A stretch of 64,000 bases of DNA from positions 806,001-870,000 of the forward strand of contig OY970337.1 in the NCBI GenBank assembly GCA_963717475.1, in the 5' to 3' direction. Positions within the stretch are counted from its first letter, which is position 1, and each line of letters opens with the position of its first letter. Below the pieces are notes generated by a model that was given only the letters and a program-made list of their open reading frames with translations, made no database searches and was not told where the DNA came from. The stretch is from AC-32 sp963717475. GTDB taxonomy: Bacteria > Actinomycetota > Thermoleophilia > Gaiellales > Gaiellaceae. A program made the position numbers and the translations under genes. This document shows, piece by piece, positions 25,226 through 33,514 of the stretch.

Positions 25226-25830
25226 GGGTCTGCCTCTTCGGCCGCGGAGGCCGGGTGGGCTCGGTACTCGCGCCGGCGCTGGAGCGAGCAGGGCACAGCG
25301 TCGTCGAGCTGGGCGGGGCCGAGGCGATGATCGACTTCACCGCGCCGGATGTGGTCGAGGGAAACGTGCGGTCTGCGCTCGAGGCCGGCGTCCCCTGCGT
25401 GGTCGGGACGAGCGGGTGGGATCCCGAGGCCTCGGGCGAGCTCGCTGCGGAGCGCGGCCTCTCGCTCTTCGTCGCTCCGAACTTCGCCCTCGGCGCGGTC
25501 GTGATGATGCTGCTCGCGGCCGAGGCGGGGCGCTACCTGCCGCGCGCGGAGATCGTCGAGCTGCACGGCGAGGGCAAGAAGGACGCGCCGTCCGGCACGG
25601 CCAAGGCGACCGCGGCTTTGCTTCCCGGCGAGCCGGAGATCCACTCGGTGCGTCTGCCCGGGCTGGTGGCGCACCAGGAGGTGCTGTTCGGCGACGAGGG
25701 TCAGCTGCTGACGATCCGGCACGACGCGTTCTCCCGCGAGGCCTACGTGCCCGGCGTGCTGCTGGCGCTCGAGAAGCTCCCATCGCTGCCGCCGGGGCTG
25801 ACCATCGGTCTCGAGACGCTGCTTGCGTGA
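25222..25830 (+). CDS. dapB: 4-hydroxy-tetrahydrodipicolinate reductase (short form)
   Basis: A 202-residue DapB, the NAD(P)H-dependent second step of diaminopimelate synthesis. It keeps the dinucleotide motif FGRGGRVGS, the VVGTSGW turn, PNFALGAVVMM and the catalytic LHGEGKKDAPSGTA, where His and Lys of the HHxxKxDAPSGTA signature remain but the second His is Gly. It is about 45-70 residues shorter than most DapB (245-273) because of loops missing in the N-terminal half. It starts at GTG in the M16 stop. dapA lies about 640 nt downstream. Confidence 0.9.
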   Translation: MRVCLFGRGGRVGSVLAPALERAGHSVVELGGAEAMIDFTAPDVVEGNVRSALEAGVPCVVGTSGWDPEASGELAAERGLSLFVAPNFALGAVVMMLLAAEAGRYLPRAEIVELHGEGKKDAPSGTAKATAALLPGEPEIHSVRLPGLVAHQEVLFGDEGQLLTIRHDAFSREAYVPGVLLALEKLPSLPPGLTIGLETLLA

Positions 25831-26332
25831 GCTGACGCGCGCGGAGGTGCGCGCGCTGCTCGCGCGGCCGGAGGAGCTCGTGGCGGTGTGGCCGAACGCG
25901 AGCGGGGAGCGACTCGACGCGATCGTGCCGCGGCACCTGAAGCGGGACGGCTTCCGCTTCGTGGCCGAGCACGACGAGGGTGGGCGGCTCGCGGGGATCG
26001 CGTATGGCTACGAGGGCGCGGCGGGACAGTGGTGGCACGACCTCGTGTCCGCGGCGATGGACGAGGCTGCGCGCACGCGCTGGCTGCGCCCGGGCCACTT
26101 CGAGTTCGTCGAGCTGGCGGTCAGGCCGGACCTGAGGCGGCGCGGCCTCGGCGGCCGGCTTCACGACGCGCTCCTCGGCGGTCTCGACGCGCCGACGGCC
26201 GTTCTCTCGACGGAGGTCGACAACGAGGCCGCGATCGCGCTGTACAGCGGCCGCGGCTGGCAGGTGATCGTCCCCGAGCTCGACTTCGGGGCGGAATTCC
26301 CGCCGTTCCTGGCAATGGGCCGGGAGCTCTAG
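25823..26332 (+). CDS. GNAT-family N-acetyltransferase
   Basis: A 169-residue acetyltransferase. The acetyl-CoA-binding motif A is visible as VELAVRPDLRRRGLGGRL, followed by the alpha-4 segment NEAAIALYSGRGWQ. It starts at TTG 25823, overlapping dapB by 8 nt. The substrate is unknown; location alone does not link it to lysine synthesis. Confidence 0.85.
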   Translation: MRELTRAEVRALLARPEELVAVWPNASGERLDAIVPRHLKRDGFRFVAEHDEGGRLAGIAYGYEGAAGQWWHDLVSAAMDEAARTRWLRPGHFEFVELAVRPDLRRRGLGGRLHDALLGGLDAPTAVLSTEVDNEAAIALYSGRGWQVIVPELDFGAEFPPFLAMGREL

Positions 26333-26393
26333 CCGGCGCACATTCGTCACAGGTCTGTCACAGACACGGCACACGTCCTCCGCTACGGTCCCA

Positions 26394-26418
26394 CCAGGGG
26401 TCATCGGGGATCCCCTGG
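26394..26418 (+). terminator. Hairpin between the GNAT gene and dapA
   Basis: CCAGGGG and CCCCTGG form a 7-bp stem around 11 nt that itself contains half of a GGGGATCCCC palindrome. No T-run follows. It lies downstream of the dapB/GNAT pair and upstream of the dapA promoter, so a terminator role is inferred. A small inverted repeat GTCTG-TCA-CAGAC lies about 40 nt earlier. Confidence 0.4.
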
Positions 26419-26462
26419 GGGCAGTTGGGCGGACCGGACGAGGATCGCGGCGCCGAGCGGCG

Positions 26463-26468
26463 TAGAAT
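26463..26468 (+). promoter_or_regulatory. Leaderless-type -10 box before dapA
   Basis: TAGAAT ends 6 nt before the GTG start of dapA. No ribosome site is visible. Confidence 0.55.
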
Positions 26469-26474
26469 GACGGC

Positions 26475-27356
26475 GTGCTCGGCGAGGTGCTGACCGCGAC
26501 CGTGGCGCCGTTCGACGCGGAGGGCGCGGTCGACCTGGACCGCTACCGCGAGCTCTGCGGCTTCCTGGTCGAAAACGGCTCCGACGGCGTCGTCGTCAAC
26601 GGGACGACCGGCGAGGCCTCGACCCTCTCCGACCAGGAACGCATCTCCCTGATCGAGGCCGCGCTCGAGGCCGTCGGCGACCGGGCGACCGTCGTCGCGG
26701 GCACCGGCACGAACTCGACCGCGCACTCGATCGAGCTCACCCAGCAGGCCCACGCGGCCGGTGCGCACGCCGTCCTCGTGGTCACGCCCTACTACAACAA
26801 GCCGCCGCAGCGCGGGATCGTCGAGCACTTCAAGGCCGTGGCCGCGGCCACCGACCGTCCGGTGATCGCCTACAACATCCCCGGCCGGGTCGTGATCAAC
26901 ATCGAGCCCGAGACGATGAGCGAGCTCGCCGAGATCCCGAACGTGAAGGCGGTCAAGCAGTCGAACGCCGACCTCGAGCAGGCGCGCCACATCGTCGAGC
27001 TCGGCCTCGACCTCTACGCGGGCGACGACGACCTGGTGCTGCCGTTCGTCGAGCTCGGCGGACGGGGCGGGGTCTGCGTGCACACGCACATCGTCGGGGC
27101 GCAGGTGAAGGAGATGATCCGCCTCGCGCGCGAAGGGGATCTCGACGGCGCGCGCCGGATCGACGAGGAGCTCAGGCCCGCGATCGAGCTGATCGGCGTC
27201 GTCACGGGCCCGATCCAGATCAAGGCCGCGTTGAACATGCTCGGCCACGACGTCGGCGGTCTCCGGCTGCCGCTCGTCGAGGCGAGCGAGGAAGAGCAGG
27301 CGCGAATCCGGGGCTGCCTCGAGCGGTTGAAGCTGCTCGAGCCTGCCCCAGCCTAG
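26475..27356 (+). CDS. dapA: 4-hydroxy-tetrahydrodipicolinate synthase
   Basis: A 293-residue TIM-barrel enzyme that condenses pyruvate with aspartate semialdehyde, the committed lysine/diaminopimelate step. It shows NGTTGEASTLSDQER, the YYNKP motif (catalytic Tyr), YNIPGR and the Schiff-base lysine in VKAVKQSNADL (about residue 161). The start is GTG 26475, forced by a close upstream -10 box. It forms one transcription unit of its own. Confidence 0.96.
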   Translation: MLGEVLTATVAPFDAEGAVDLDRYRELCGFLVENGSDGVVVNGTTGEASTLSDQERISLIEAALEAVGDRATVVAGTGTNSTAHSIELTQQAHAAGAHAVLVVTPYYNKPPQRGIVEHFKAVAAATDRPVIAYNIPGRVVINIEPETMSELAEIPNVKAVKQSNADLEQARHIVELGLDLYAGDDDLVLPFVELGGRGGVCVHTHIVGAQVKEMIRLAREGDLDGARRIDEELRPAIELIGVVTGPIQIKAALNMLGHDVGGLRLPLVEASEEEQARIRGCLERLKLLEPAPA

Positions 27357-27364
27357 AGACCAGC

Positions 27365-29575
27365 CTAGAAACCGGCGAGGTCGCGGAGGGCTTCGGCTAG
27401 GTCCGCGTCCGAGCGCACCCGCCGGACGGGCCCGTCGAGGTCCTCGAACGCGCGGTCGGCGATCAGCGCCGCGAGCGCCGAGGCCTCCGGCTCGTCGTCC
27501 TCGGCGTGGAGAAGCACGACCTTCGACGTCTTCCGCACGCTCGCCATCACCGTCTCCTCGTTCCACTCCCGGTTGCCGTTCAGCTCGACGACCTCGACCG
27601 AGAGTCCTTCTTCGCCGAGCAGAAGAGCCGCCGACTCCGCCACCGCGCCCAGGCCGGGTGCCGCAACGAGTGAGAGGTCGCCGCCGGCCCGCAGTAGGCC
27701 GCCGGGAGGCTGCGGTGCCTCGGCTCGCGGCCTCTCGGCGAGCGACACGCCCAGAGAGTCGAGTGAGCTCAGCAGCGCCGAACGCAGGTGCCGCGGCAGC
27801 ATGCGCGGCGCGCGCAGGACGACGAATCCTGCGAGCGCGCTGTTCTCGCGCCGCAAAGGCAGACCGACGTAGACGCCGGCCGGGCCGCCGAGCTCGTGGG
27901 CGGAAGTGCTGAGCAGCTCCTCGCGCGACTCGGCCTCGCGCACGAGCCAGCCCGTCAGCGCCCGCTCGGGCGGAGCCTCGCCTCGCGCCAGCTCGAGCGA
28001 GCCGCCGAGGCCGTCCTCCTCCCAGTCGACGAGCCCGATCCACTCGGCGCCGCCCGCCGCGTGCAGGGTCTCGGCCAGGCGCGAGAAGACCTGAGTCCGC
28101 TCGCCGGCGGACAGAACCGCAGCCAGCCCTCGCCGAACGCGGGCCGAGCGGTAGCGCGCCCACGTGCGAACGACGATCCCCGTCGCTGCGAGGACTACGC
28201 CGCCGACCGCGAGCATCGGCTGGTCGAGACCGACGCCGGCAAGCGCCGCGACGAGACCGCCGAGCGCGAGCAGCTCCGGCCGCTCGCGCAGGTCTCCGGC
28301 GCCCGGCAGGTGTGGGACGTGGTGCGGCGCGGCCGCGCTGCGAAGCTCCTCCTGCTCCTCGGCCGTCAGCGCCGAGTACGGGTCCTGACCGCGCTGGAGG
28401 GCGATGAACGCCTTCGCGACCGCCGGGTGGAACTGCGTGCCGATGTTCGCCTCCATCTCCGCGAGCGCCTCCTCGACGCTCAGCCCGGGCCGGTACGGCC
28501 GGTCGGAGCGCATCGCGTCGAAGCTGTCGGCGACGATCAGGAAGTGCGACGCGAGCGGGAGCTCCGCGGACGGGAGCCCGTAGTAGCCCGTTCCGTCGAA
28601 GCGCTCGTGGTGGTACTCGACCGCCCGGGCCTCGGCCGCAGAGAGCTCGAAGCGGCGCAGGATCCGCGCGGAGAGCCGTGGCGCGCGGCGCATCGCGCCC
28701 CACTCGTGGGCGCTCAGCCGCCCGCGCTTGCGCAGCACGGCCGAGTCGACGGCAACCTTGCCGAGATCGTGGAGGCGCGCCGCCCAGCGGAGCCGGTCGA
28801 TGTCCCGGTAGGGCAGCCCGAGCGCCCGGGCGAGGTCGTCCACGTAGCCGGCGACCCGCACGGAGTGGCGGTAGGTCGAGGGGTGGCGCTCGTCGACGAT
28901 GTTCGCGAAGGTCTCGAGCGCGTGGAGCGTCTCCTGGCGCGACCGGCGGACCCGCGAGTGCGCCTGGTTGACGGCTATCGCCACGGGAACGATCGCGAGT
29001 GCGTTCCACGGGTGGTGGAGCGCAGCGAGCGCGAGCAGCGCGCCCAGGCCCGCCTCGGCTGCGGCGGCGCCGAAGTCGGCCTGGAGGACCTCGAGGCCTC
29101 CGACCACCTGGAGCAGACCGCGCGCGACGAGCAGGTATGCGAGCGCGAGCACCGTCAGCCCGACGAGGTCGTCCGGAAGCGTGAGGTGGCCCGCGTGCCC
29201 GCCGCCCAGAACGAACCCGTAGCCGGCCGCGAGCGATGCGAGGGCATAGGCGGACGCCTCGAAGGCAGCGAGCCGCACCGGGGCGCGGACGAGCCGCGCA
29301 AGTAGGGCAGCCGAACCCGCGACGAGCGCGCCGCGCCACGGCCCGAGGACGATCACGGCAGCCAGGTCGACTCCCGAGGAGACGCGGAAGACGCCTGCGC
29401 CGATCGGCTCGCGTACCCGCGCGCGCTCGGGCTCCTCGAGCAGCTCTGCGGCGAGCGCGCCTGCCGCGAGTAGCGCGAGGGCCGTCAGGGGCTGGTGGAC
29501 CGCCGCGAGCGCGCCCGCGGCCATGGCCGCAAGGCCCGCGGCGATAGTCGCGTAGGCGAGGACAGAAAGCCGCAC
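27365..29575 (-). CDS. Membrane HD-GYP-like protein with variant GYY motif and GAF-like region
   Basis: A 736-residue protein. The first 210 residues hold about seven hydrophobic segments. An HD-GYP-type domain follows (about 215-400) with HSVRV, LHDLGK and HHERFDGTGYYGLP; the name-giving GYP is GYY. After two more membrane segments (about 435-475) comes a GAF-like domain (about 490-620), then an alpha/beta C terminus that I cannot assign. HD-GYP enzymes hydrolyse cyclic di-GMP; activity here is likely but the altered motif adds doubt. It is divergent from rnj and convergent with dapA. Confidence 0.8.
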   Translation of the reverse strand: MRLSVLAYATIAAGLAAMAAGALAAVHQPLTALALLAAGALAAELLEEPERARVREPIGAGVFRVSSGVDLAAVIVLGPWRGALVAGSAALLARLVRAPVRLAAFEASAYALASLAAGYGFVLGGGHAGHLTLPDDLVGLTVLALAYLLVARGLLQVVGGLEVLQADFGAAAAEAGLGALLALAALHHPWNALAIVPVAIAVNQAHSRVRRSRQETLHALETFANIVDERHPSTYRHSVRVAGYVDDLARALGLPYRDIDRLRWAARLHDLGKVAVDSAVLRKRGRLSAHEWGAMRRAPRLSARILRRFELSAAEARAVEYHHERFDGTGYYGLPSAELPLASHFLIVADSFDAMRSDRPYRPGLSVEEALAEMEANIGTQFHPAVAKAFIALQRGQDPYSALTAEEQEELRSAAAPHHVPHLPGAGDLRERPELLALGGLVAALAGVGLDQPMLAVGGVVLAATGIVVRTWARYRSARVRRGLAAVLSAGERTQVFSRLAETLHAAGGAEWIGLVDWEEDGLGGSLELARGEAPPERALTGWLVREAESREELLSTSAHELGGPAGVYVGLPLRRENSALAGFVVLRAPRMLPRHLRSALLSSLDSLGVSLAERPRAEAPQPPGGLLRAGGDLSLVAAPGLGAVAESAALLLGEEGLSVEVVELNGNREWNEETVMASVRKTSKVVLLHAEDDEPEASALAALIADRAFEDLDGPVRRVRSDADLAEALRDLAGF

Positions 29576-29616
29576 CGAAGCTGTATCGGCTCTCCAGGGT
29601 GGCCCCTTAGCCCGAC

Positions 29617-29622
29617 TAGACT
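29617..29622 (+). promoter_or_regulatory. Leaderless-type -10 box before rnj
   Basis: TAGACT ends 6 nt before the rnj ATG in the 53-nt gap between divergent genes. Confidence 0.55.
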
Positions 29623-29628
29623 GAGCCG

Positions 29629-31287
29629 ATGCCCGGAACCACGCGAATCATCCCGCTCGGCGGCCTCGGCGAGGTCGGCAAGAACATGACGGTCTTCGAG
29701 GCCGACGGCGAGGCCATCGTCGTCGACGCGGGGCTCGCCTTCCCGCGTGACGAGCACCTCGGCGTCGACCTGATCCTTCCCGACTTCGCCTATCTGACCG
29801 AGATGGAGCGACCGGTCCGGGCGATCCTGCTCACGCACGGCCACGAGGACCACGTCGGGGCGCTGCCGTACGTCCTGCGGCAGACGCGCGTGCAGGAGGT
29901 TTGGGCTACCCGCCTCACCCTCGGGCTGATCAAGTCGAAGCTCGACGAGCACGGCCTGCTGCGCTCCGTGGAACTGCGCGAGGCCGACCCCGAGGGCGGC
30001 TCCGTCGAGCTCGGGCCGTTTCGCGTCGAGTTCATCCGGGTCGCGCACTCGATTCCGGACGCGGTCGCGATCGTCCTCGACACTCCAGGCGGCCGCATCC
30101 TGCACACCGGCGACTACAAGATGGACCACACGCCGGTCGACGGTCTGCGGACCGACGTCGGCCGGCTCGCCGAGCTCGGCACACGCGGGGTCGACCTCTT
30201 GCTGGGCGACTCGACGAACGCCGAGCGCCCCGGGGTGACGGGCTCGGAGCGGCTCGTCGGCGAGGCGTTCCGCCAGATCATCCCGGTGCTCACGGGTCGT
30301 GTCCTGGTCGCCTCGTTCGCCTCGAACGTCCACCGCATGCAGCAGGCAGCGGACGTGGCGGTCGACGTGGGCCGAAAGGTCTGCCTCGTGGGGCGCTCGA
30401 TGCGCAAGAACGCGAACATCGCACGCAACCTCGGCTACATGGAGGTGCCCGAAGACTCGCTGATTCGCCCGGCCGAGCTCGACGACTACGCGCCCGGCGA
30501 CGTCCTGATCCTTTGCACCGGCAGCCAGGGCGAGCCGCTCTCGGCGCTCGTTCGGATCGCGTACGGCGACCATCCTGCCGTCAAGGTCGAGGCCGGCGAC
30601 ACGGTCATCATCTCCGCGAAGCCCGTCCCGGGGAACGAGCTCCGCGTCCACGACGCGATCAACCAGCTCGCCCGCACCGGCGCCGAGGTGCTGCACCAGG
30701 AGATCGCGCCCGTCCACGTCTCCGGCCACGGGAACTCGGAGGAGCTGCGCACGATGCTCGGCCTCGTCCGACCGAAGGCGGTAATGCCGGTCCACGGCGA
30801 GTTCCGGATGCTCGCGGCGCACGCGCGGCTCGCGCGCGAGGGCGGGGTGCCGGAGGAGGGAATCGTGCTCGCCGAGAACGGCTCCGTCGTCGAGCTCACC
30901 GACGGCGTGCCGCGGATCGTCGACCACATTGAGGCGGGCGTCACCTTCGTCGACGGGCTGGGAGTGGGGGACGTGCACGACGTGGCCCTCCGCGACCGGC
31001 GGCACCTCTCCGAGGACGGCGTGCTGATCGTGGTCGCGACGCTCGCCGGCACGAACGGCGGCGTCGCGGGGCAGCCCGAGCTGATCGCGCGCGGCTTCGG
31101 CGAGCCCGGGGAGGAGCTGATCGAGGAGATGCGCGAGGAGGCCCGTCGCGTCCTGGCCGACCTCCTCGAAGACAATGTCAACGAGATCAAGCTCCTGCAG
31201 GAGCACCTGCACGACGGACTGGGGCAGCTGGTCTACGACAGAACCGGCCGCCGGCCGATGATCCTCCCGGTGGTAGTCGAGGTATGA
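29629..31287 (+). CDS. rnj: Ribonuclease J
   Basis: A 552-residue metallo-beta-lactamase/beta-CASP nuclease with 5'-3' exo- and endoribonuclease activity in mRNA and rRNA processing. The metal site THGHEDHVGALP (HxHxDH, about residues 66-75), HTGDYK, and the beta-CASP elements (SFASNVHR; ASGHGNSEEL-like VSGHGNSEEL) are all present. It lies in the same window as RNase Y and PNPase. Message starts at a leaderless-type promoter; the stop overlaps the next gene by 4 nt. Confidence 0.96.
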   Translation: MPGTTRIIPLGGLGEVGKNMTVFEADGEAIVVDAGLAFPRDEHLGVDLILPDFAYLTEMERPVRAILLTHGHEDHVGALPYVLRQTRVQEVWATRLTLGLIKSKLDEHGLLRSVELREADPEGGSVELGPFRVEFIRVAHSIPDAVAIVLDTPGGRILHTGDYKMDHTPVDGLRTDVGRLAELGTRGVDLLLGDSTNAERPGVTGSERLVGEAFRQIIPVLTGRVLVASFASNVHRMQQAADVAVDVGRKVCLVGRSMRKNANIARNLGYMEVPEDSLIRPAELDDYAPGDVLILCTGSQGEPLSALVRIAYGDHPAVKVEAGDTVIISAKPVPGNELRVHDAINQLARTGAEVLHQEIAPVHVSGHGNSEELRTMLGLVRPKAVMPVHGEFRMLAAHARLAREGGVPEEGIVLAENGSVVELTDGVPRIVDHIEAGVTFVDGLGVGDVHDVALRDRRHLSEDGVLIVVATLAGTNGGVAGQPELIARGFGEPGEELIEEMREEARRVLADLLEDNVNEIKLLQEHLHDGLGQLVYDRTGRRPMILPVVVEV

Positions 31288-31838
31288 GCAGGCTCCAGAC
31301 CGATCGCACCTGGGCGGACGTCCTCGTCGCCTGCGCAGCGGATGTCGATACCGCGGAGCGCCTGATCCGGCAGCTCCGCTCGTGCGAGGTGGCGTCGCTC
31401 GCGTTCTGCCGGCTGCTCGAGCGTTGGGCCCGCGGTGACGCGGCGCCTTCGACACCCGGAGCCCGGCAGGCGGCGCTCCACCGCGCGGCCGACCGCACGG
31501 AGACCGCCCTGACCGGCCTCGAGCGTCCGCTCGGCCGCTACCTACTGGAGCTCGAGCCCGAGCGCGCCGAGGGCCGCTCCTGGTACGGCGCCCCCGGCGC
31601 GGCGGAGCTGCTCGAGTGGTCGGCCGTGCTCGAGCGGGCGGGCGTGCACGCCTCGGCGCTGCGCGTCACGCAGGCCTACCTCGAGCTCGCCGTCTTCCTG
31701 CGCGCGCTCGCCGGTCTCGGCGACGCGGCGCGCATCGGCTCGGCACCGGACCGCTCGTCGCTCTGGGCCGGCCTCTTCGACCTGCGCGAGAACCTGCTCG
31801 GACGCGCCGTGGACGACCTGCGCGCGCTGGCCGCGTAG
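31284..31838 (+). CDS. Unknown helical protein downstream of rnj
   Basis: A 184-residue, almost wholly helical protein without membrane segments or Cys clusters. It begins MSRLQTDRTWADVLVACAADV and contains many Ala, Leu, Arg and Glu residues. I recognise no domain. The ATGA overlap with rnj argues for co-translation and possibly a role with the nuclease, but that is only context. Confidence 0.6.
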   Translation: MSRLQTDRTWADVLVACAADVDTAERLIRQLRSCEVASLAFCRLLERWARGDAAPSTPGARQAALHRAADRTETALTGLERPLGRYLLELEPERAEGRSWYGAPGAAELLEWSAVLERAGVHASALRVTQAYLELAVFLRALAGLGDAARIGSAPDRSSLWAGLFDLRENLLGRAVDDLRALAA

Positions 31839-31839
31839 T

Positions 31840-31845
31840 TACGCT
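31840..31845 (+). promoter_or_regulatory. Leaderless-type -10 box
   Basis: TACGCT ends 7 nt before the ATG at 31853, straddling the end of the preceding gene. Confidence 0.45.
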
Positions 31846-31852
31846 ACCGGCC

Positions 31853-32257
31853 ATGCTCGCGGACATCGTCACTCTCCTGATCCCCGTCTACATCCTCGGC
31901 GGGCTCCTCCTCCTGCTGGTCGTCCTCAACGTGCTCGCGCGCGTGCAGGGCGGGCGCTACGTGAGGCCGATCGCGACGACGCTGATGAAGGTCCCGTGGG
32001 TCGGCGGGAAGCTCAAGAAGGCCTCGCGCGCGACCCTCGAGCGGCAGAACCCGGAGCTTGCGCGGGCGGTCGAGAAGCTCGAGCGCTCGGGCGCCACGCG
32101 CGACCCGATGAAGGCGCAGCAGGCCCTCTCGCGCCTGACCGTGGCCGAGCGCCAGGCGTATCTCGACGCGGCCGCCGACCAGGGCGTGAGCCCCGAGCCG
32201 ATGAACCGCGCCCAACGCCGGGCGGCCGCGAAGATGAACAAGCAGCGGCGCCGCTAG
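31853..32257 (+). CDS. Small single-pass membrane protein
   Basis: A 134-residue protein with one strong N-terminal membrane helix (about residues 5-27: LLIPVYILGGLLLLLVVLNVL) and a basic, helical cytoplasmic part ending in a run of Arg and Lys (NRAQRRAAAKMNKQRRR). No domain is recognised. The very basic end suggests contact with RNA or ribosomes, by inference only. The start is ATG 31853, with a TANNNT box 7 nt upstream. Confidence 0.65.
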   Translation: MLADIVTLLIPVYILGGLLLLLVVLNVLARVQGGRYVRPIATTLMKVPWVGGKLKKASRATLERQNPELARAVEKLERSGATRDPMKAQQALSRLTVAERQAYLDAAADQGVSPEPMNRAQRRAAAKMNKQRRR

Positions 32258-32263
32258 CTGAAC

Positions 32264-32292
32264 TTGCGCAATAGTTGCGCGCTGTGTTAAGT
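32264..32292 (+). promoter_or_regulatory. arsR-type promoter with inverted-repeat operator
   Basis: A -35-like TTGCGC (32264-32269) is followed after 17 nt by a -10-like TTAAGT (32287-32292), 10 nt before the ATG. Between and over them lies a perfect inverted repeat GCGCAA-TAG-TTGCGC (32266-32280). Its placement suits repression by the ArsR protein encoded next. Confidence 0.6.
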
Positions 32293-32302
32293 ATTCGGGC
32301 GG

Positions 32303-32635
32303 ATGGCAACCGATCTCGCGCCCGTCCTCACGGCGCTTGCCGACCCCGCCCGGCGCCGTGTCGTCCAGCTCCTGAGCGACGGCCCGCACCGCGCGGGCGA
32401 GCTCGCCGCCGCCTCGGGCATCTCGGCGCCGGCGATGAGCCGCCACCTGAAGGTCCTGCTTCAGGCGGGGGTCGTCGCCGACGAGCGGCCGGCGGACGAC
32501 GCGCGCGCGAGAGTGTTCTGGCTGCGGCCGGAGTCGATCGAGCCCTTGCGGGGCTGGCTGGACGAGCTGCAGGCGGCGGCCGAGGAGCAGCTCGCGTCCT
32601 TCAAGCGGCACGTCGAAGGAAGGAGAGAACCATGA
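32303..32635 (+). CDS. ArsR-family winged-helix repressor
   Basis: A 110-residue repressor of the ArsR type. It has LADPARRRVVQLLSDGPHRAGELAA and the recognition region ISAPAMSRHLKVLLQAGVV. The metal-binding Cys of classical ArsR/SmtB are absent, as in ArsR regulators that sit next to SRPBCC (AHSA1) genes. It overlaps the downstream SRPBCC gene by 4 nt (ATGA). An operator-like inverted repeat lies in its promoter. Confidence 0.9.
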   Translation: MATDLAPVLTALADPARRRVVQLLSDGPHRAGELAAASGISAPAMSRHLKVLLQAGVVADERPADDARARVFWLRPESIEPLRGWLDELQAAAEEQLASFKRHVEGRREP

Positions 32636-33477
32636 CTGAGCCCCGTTCGCGCTCGTCGCTGGTGGAGGTTCGGACCGACCCGCACACCGCGTTCACGGCG
32701 TTCACCGACGAGCTCGACCTCTGGTGGGTTCGTGGCCCGATCAACGCGTACGACTCGGGACGGCTGGTCGAGATGCGCTGCGAGCCCGGCGTCGGCGGGC
32801 GGATCGTCGAGGTGTACGACGCCGAGAGCGGCGACGGGCTCGAGCTGGCGCGCATCACCGTCTGGGAGCCCGGGAGCCGCGTTGCCTGGGACAGCTCACT
32901 CGACGACGTCTCGGTCGACGTGCGCTTCGAGCCGAGCGAGGCCGGCACGATCGTCCGGCTGGAGGCGACCGTCTCGGAGGGCGGGGCGGACCGCGGCGGC
33001 TCCACCTTCGTTCGCGTGACCCCGCCGTGGTTCGGCGCGTGGATGCAGAGGCGCAACGGCGCCCCTCGGGCCCCGCACGAGCTCGCCCGGCTGGCGCTGA
33101 CGCTGCGCTACGCCCGCCCCGCCGCAGCCGCGCGCTGGCTCATCGACGCGTTCGGCTTCGAGGCGCCGAGTCCGTTGCCCGAGGGGGACGACCCGCTTCC
33201 CGAGGACGAGTACGGCTCCCCGTGGATCGAGCTCCATGCCGGCAGCGCATCGCTGATGCTCGAGCCCCTCGCGGGGGAGCTCGCGGACGGTGCGGAGGCC
33301 ACGTACGAGCCGTGGGTCTTCGTGGCCGATCCCGAGGAGCATCTCGCCCGGGCACAGGCGAAAGGCGCGACGATCGTCCAGGAGCTCGAGCACACGGGGT
33401 TCACGTCGTACGTGGCGCTCGACCTCGAAGGGCGCCGCTGGCGCTTCGCGCAGGCGCGGCCGACGCAGTCCGCCTGA
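32632..33477 (+). CDS. SRPBCC (AHSA1-like) and VOC/glyoxalase-like fusion protein
   Basis: A 281-residue protein joining two ligand-binding folds. Residues about 5-140 are an SRPBCC/AHSA1-type domain (FTAFTDELDLWW, GGRIVEVYD, WEPGSRVAWD). Residues about 145-278 are a VOC domain (RYARPAAAARWLIDAFGFE, GSASLMLEP, DLEGRRWRFAQ). ArsR-SRPBCC pairs are common; the attached VOC domain suggests a small-molecule sensing or modifying function. The ligand is unknown. Confidence 0.82.
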   Translation: MTEPRSRSSLVEVRTDPHTAFTAFTDELDLWWVRGPINAYDSGRLVEMRCEPGVGGRIVEVYDAESGDGLELARITVWEPGSRVAWDSSLDDVSVDVRFEPSEAGTIVRLEATVSEGGADRGGSTFVRVTPPWFGAWMQRRNGAPRAPHELARLALTLRYARPAAAARWLIDAFGFEAPSPLPEGDDPLPEDEYGSPWIELHAGSASLMLEPLAGELADGAEATYEPWVFVADPEEHLARAQAKGATIVQELEHTGFTSYVALDLEGRRWRFAQARPTQSA

Positions 33478-33514
33478 GAAAGGGAACGCGAGGACCGCGT
33501 CGAAGCAGGCGCGC

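Noticed and set aside
26341..26390. Shared promoter motif GTCACAG/TGACAG with TAC[CG]GT, also at 55002-55032
   Set aside because: The spacing (20 nt) is too long for a sigma70 promoter, and the two copies do not lie at equivalent positions relative to genes.
26358..29339. Very long open frames on the strand opposite real genes (for example 993 codons here, or 896 codons at 11768-14458)
   Set aside because: They are by-products of high GC at third codon positions, have Arg/Pro/Ala-rich low-complexity translation and no domains.
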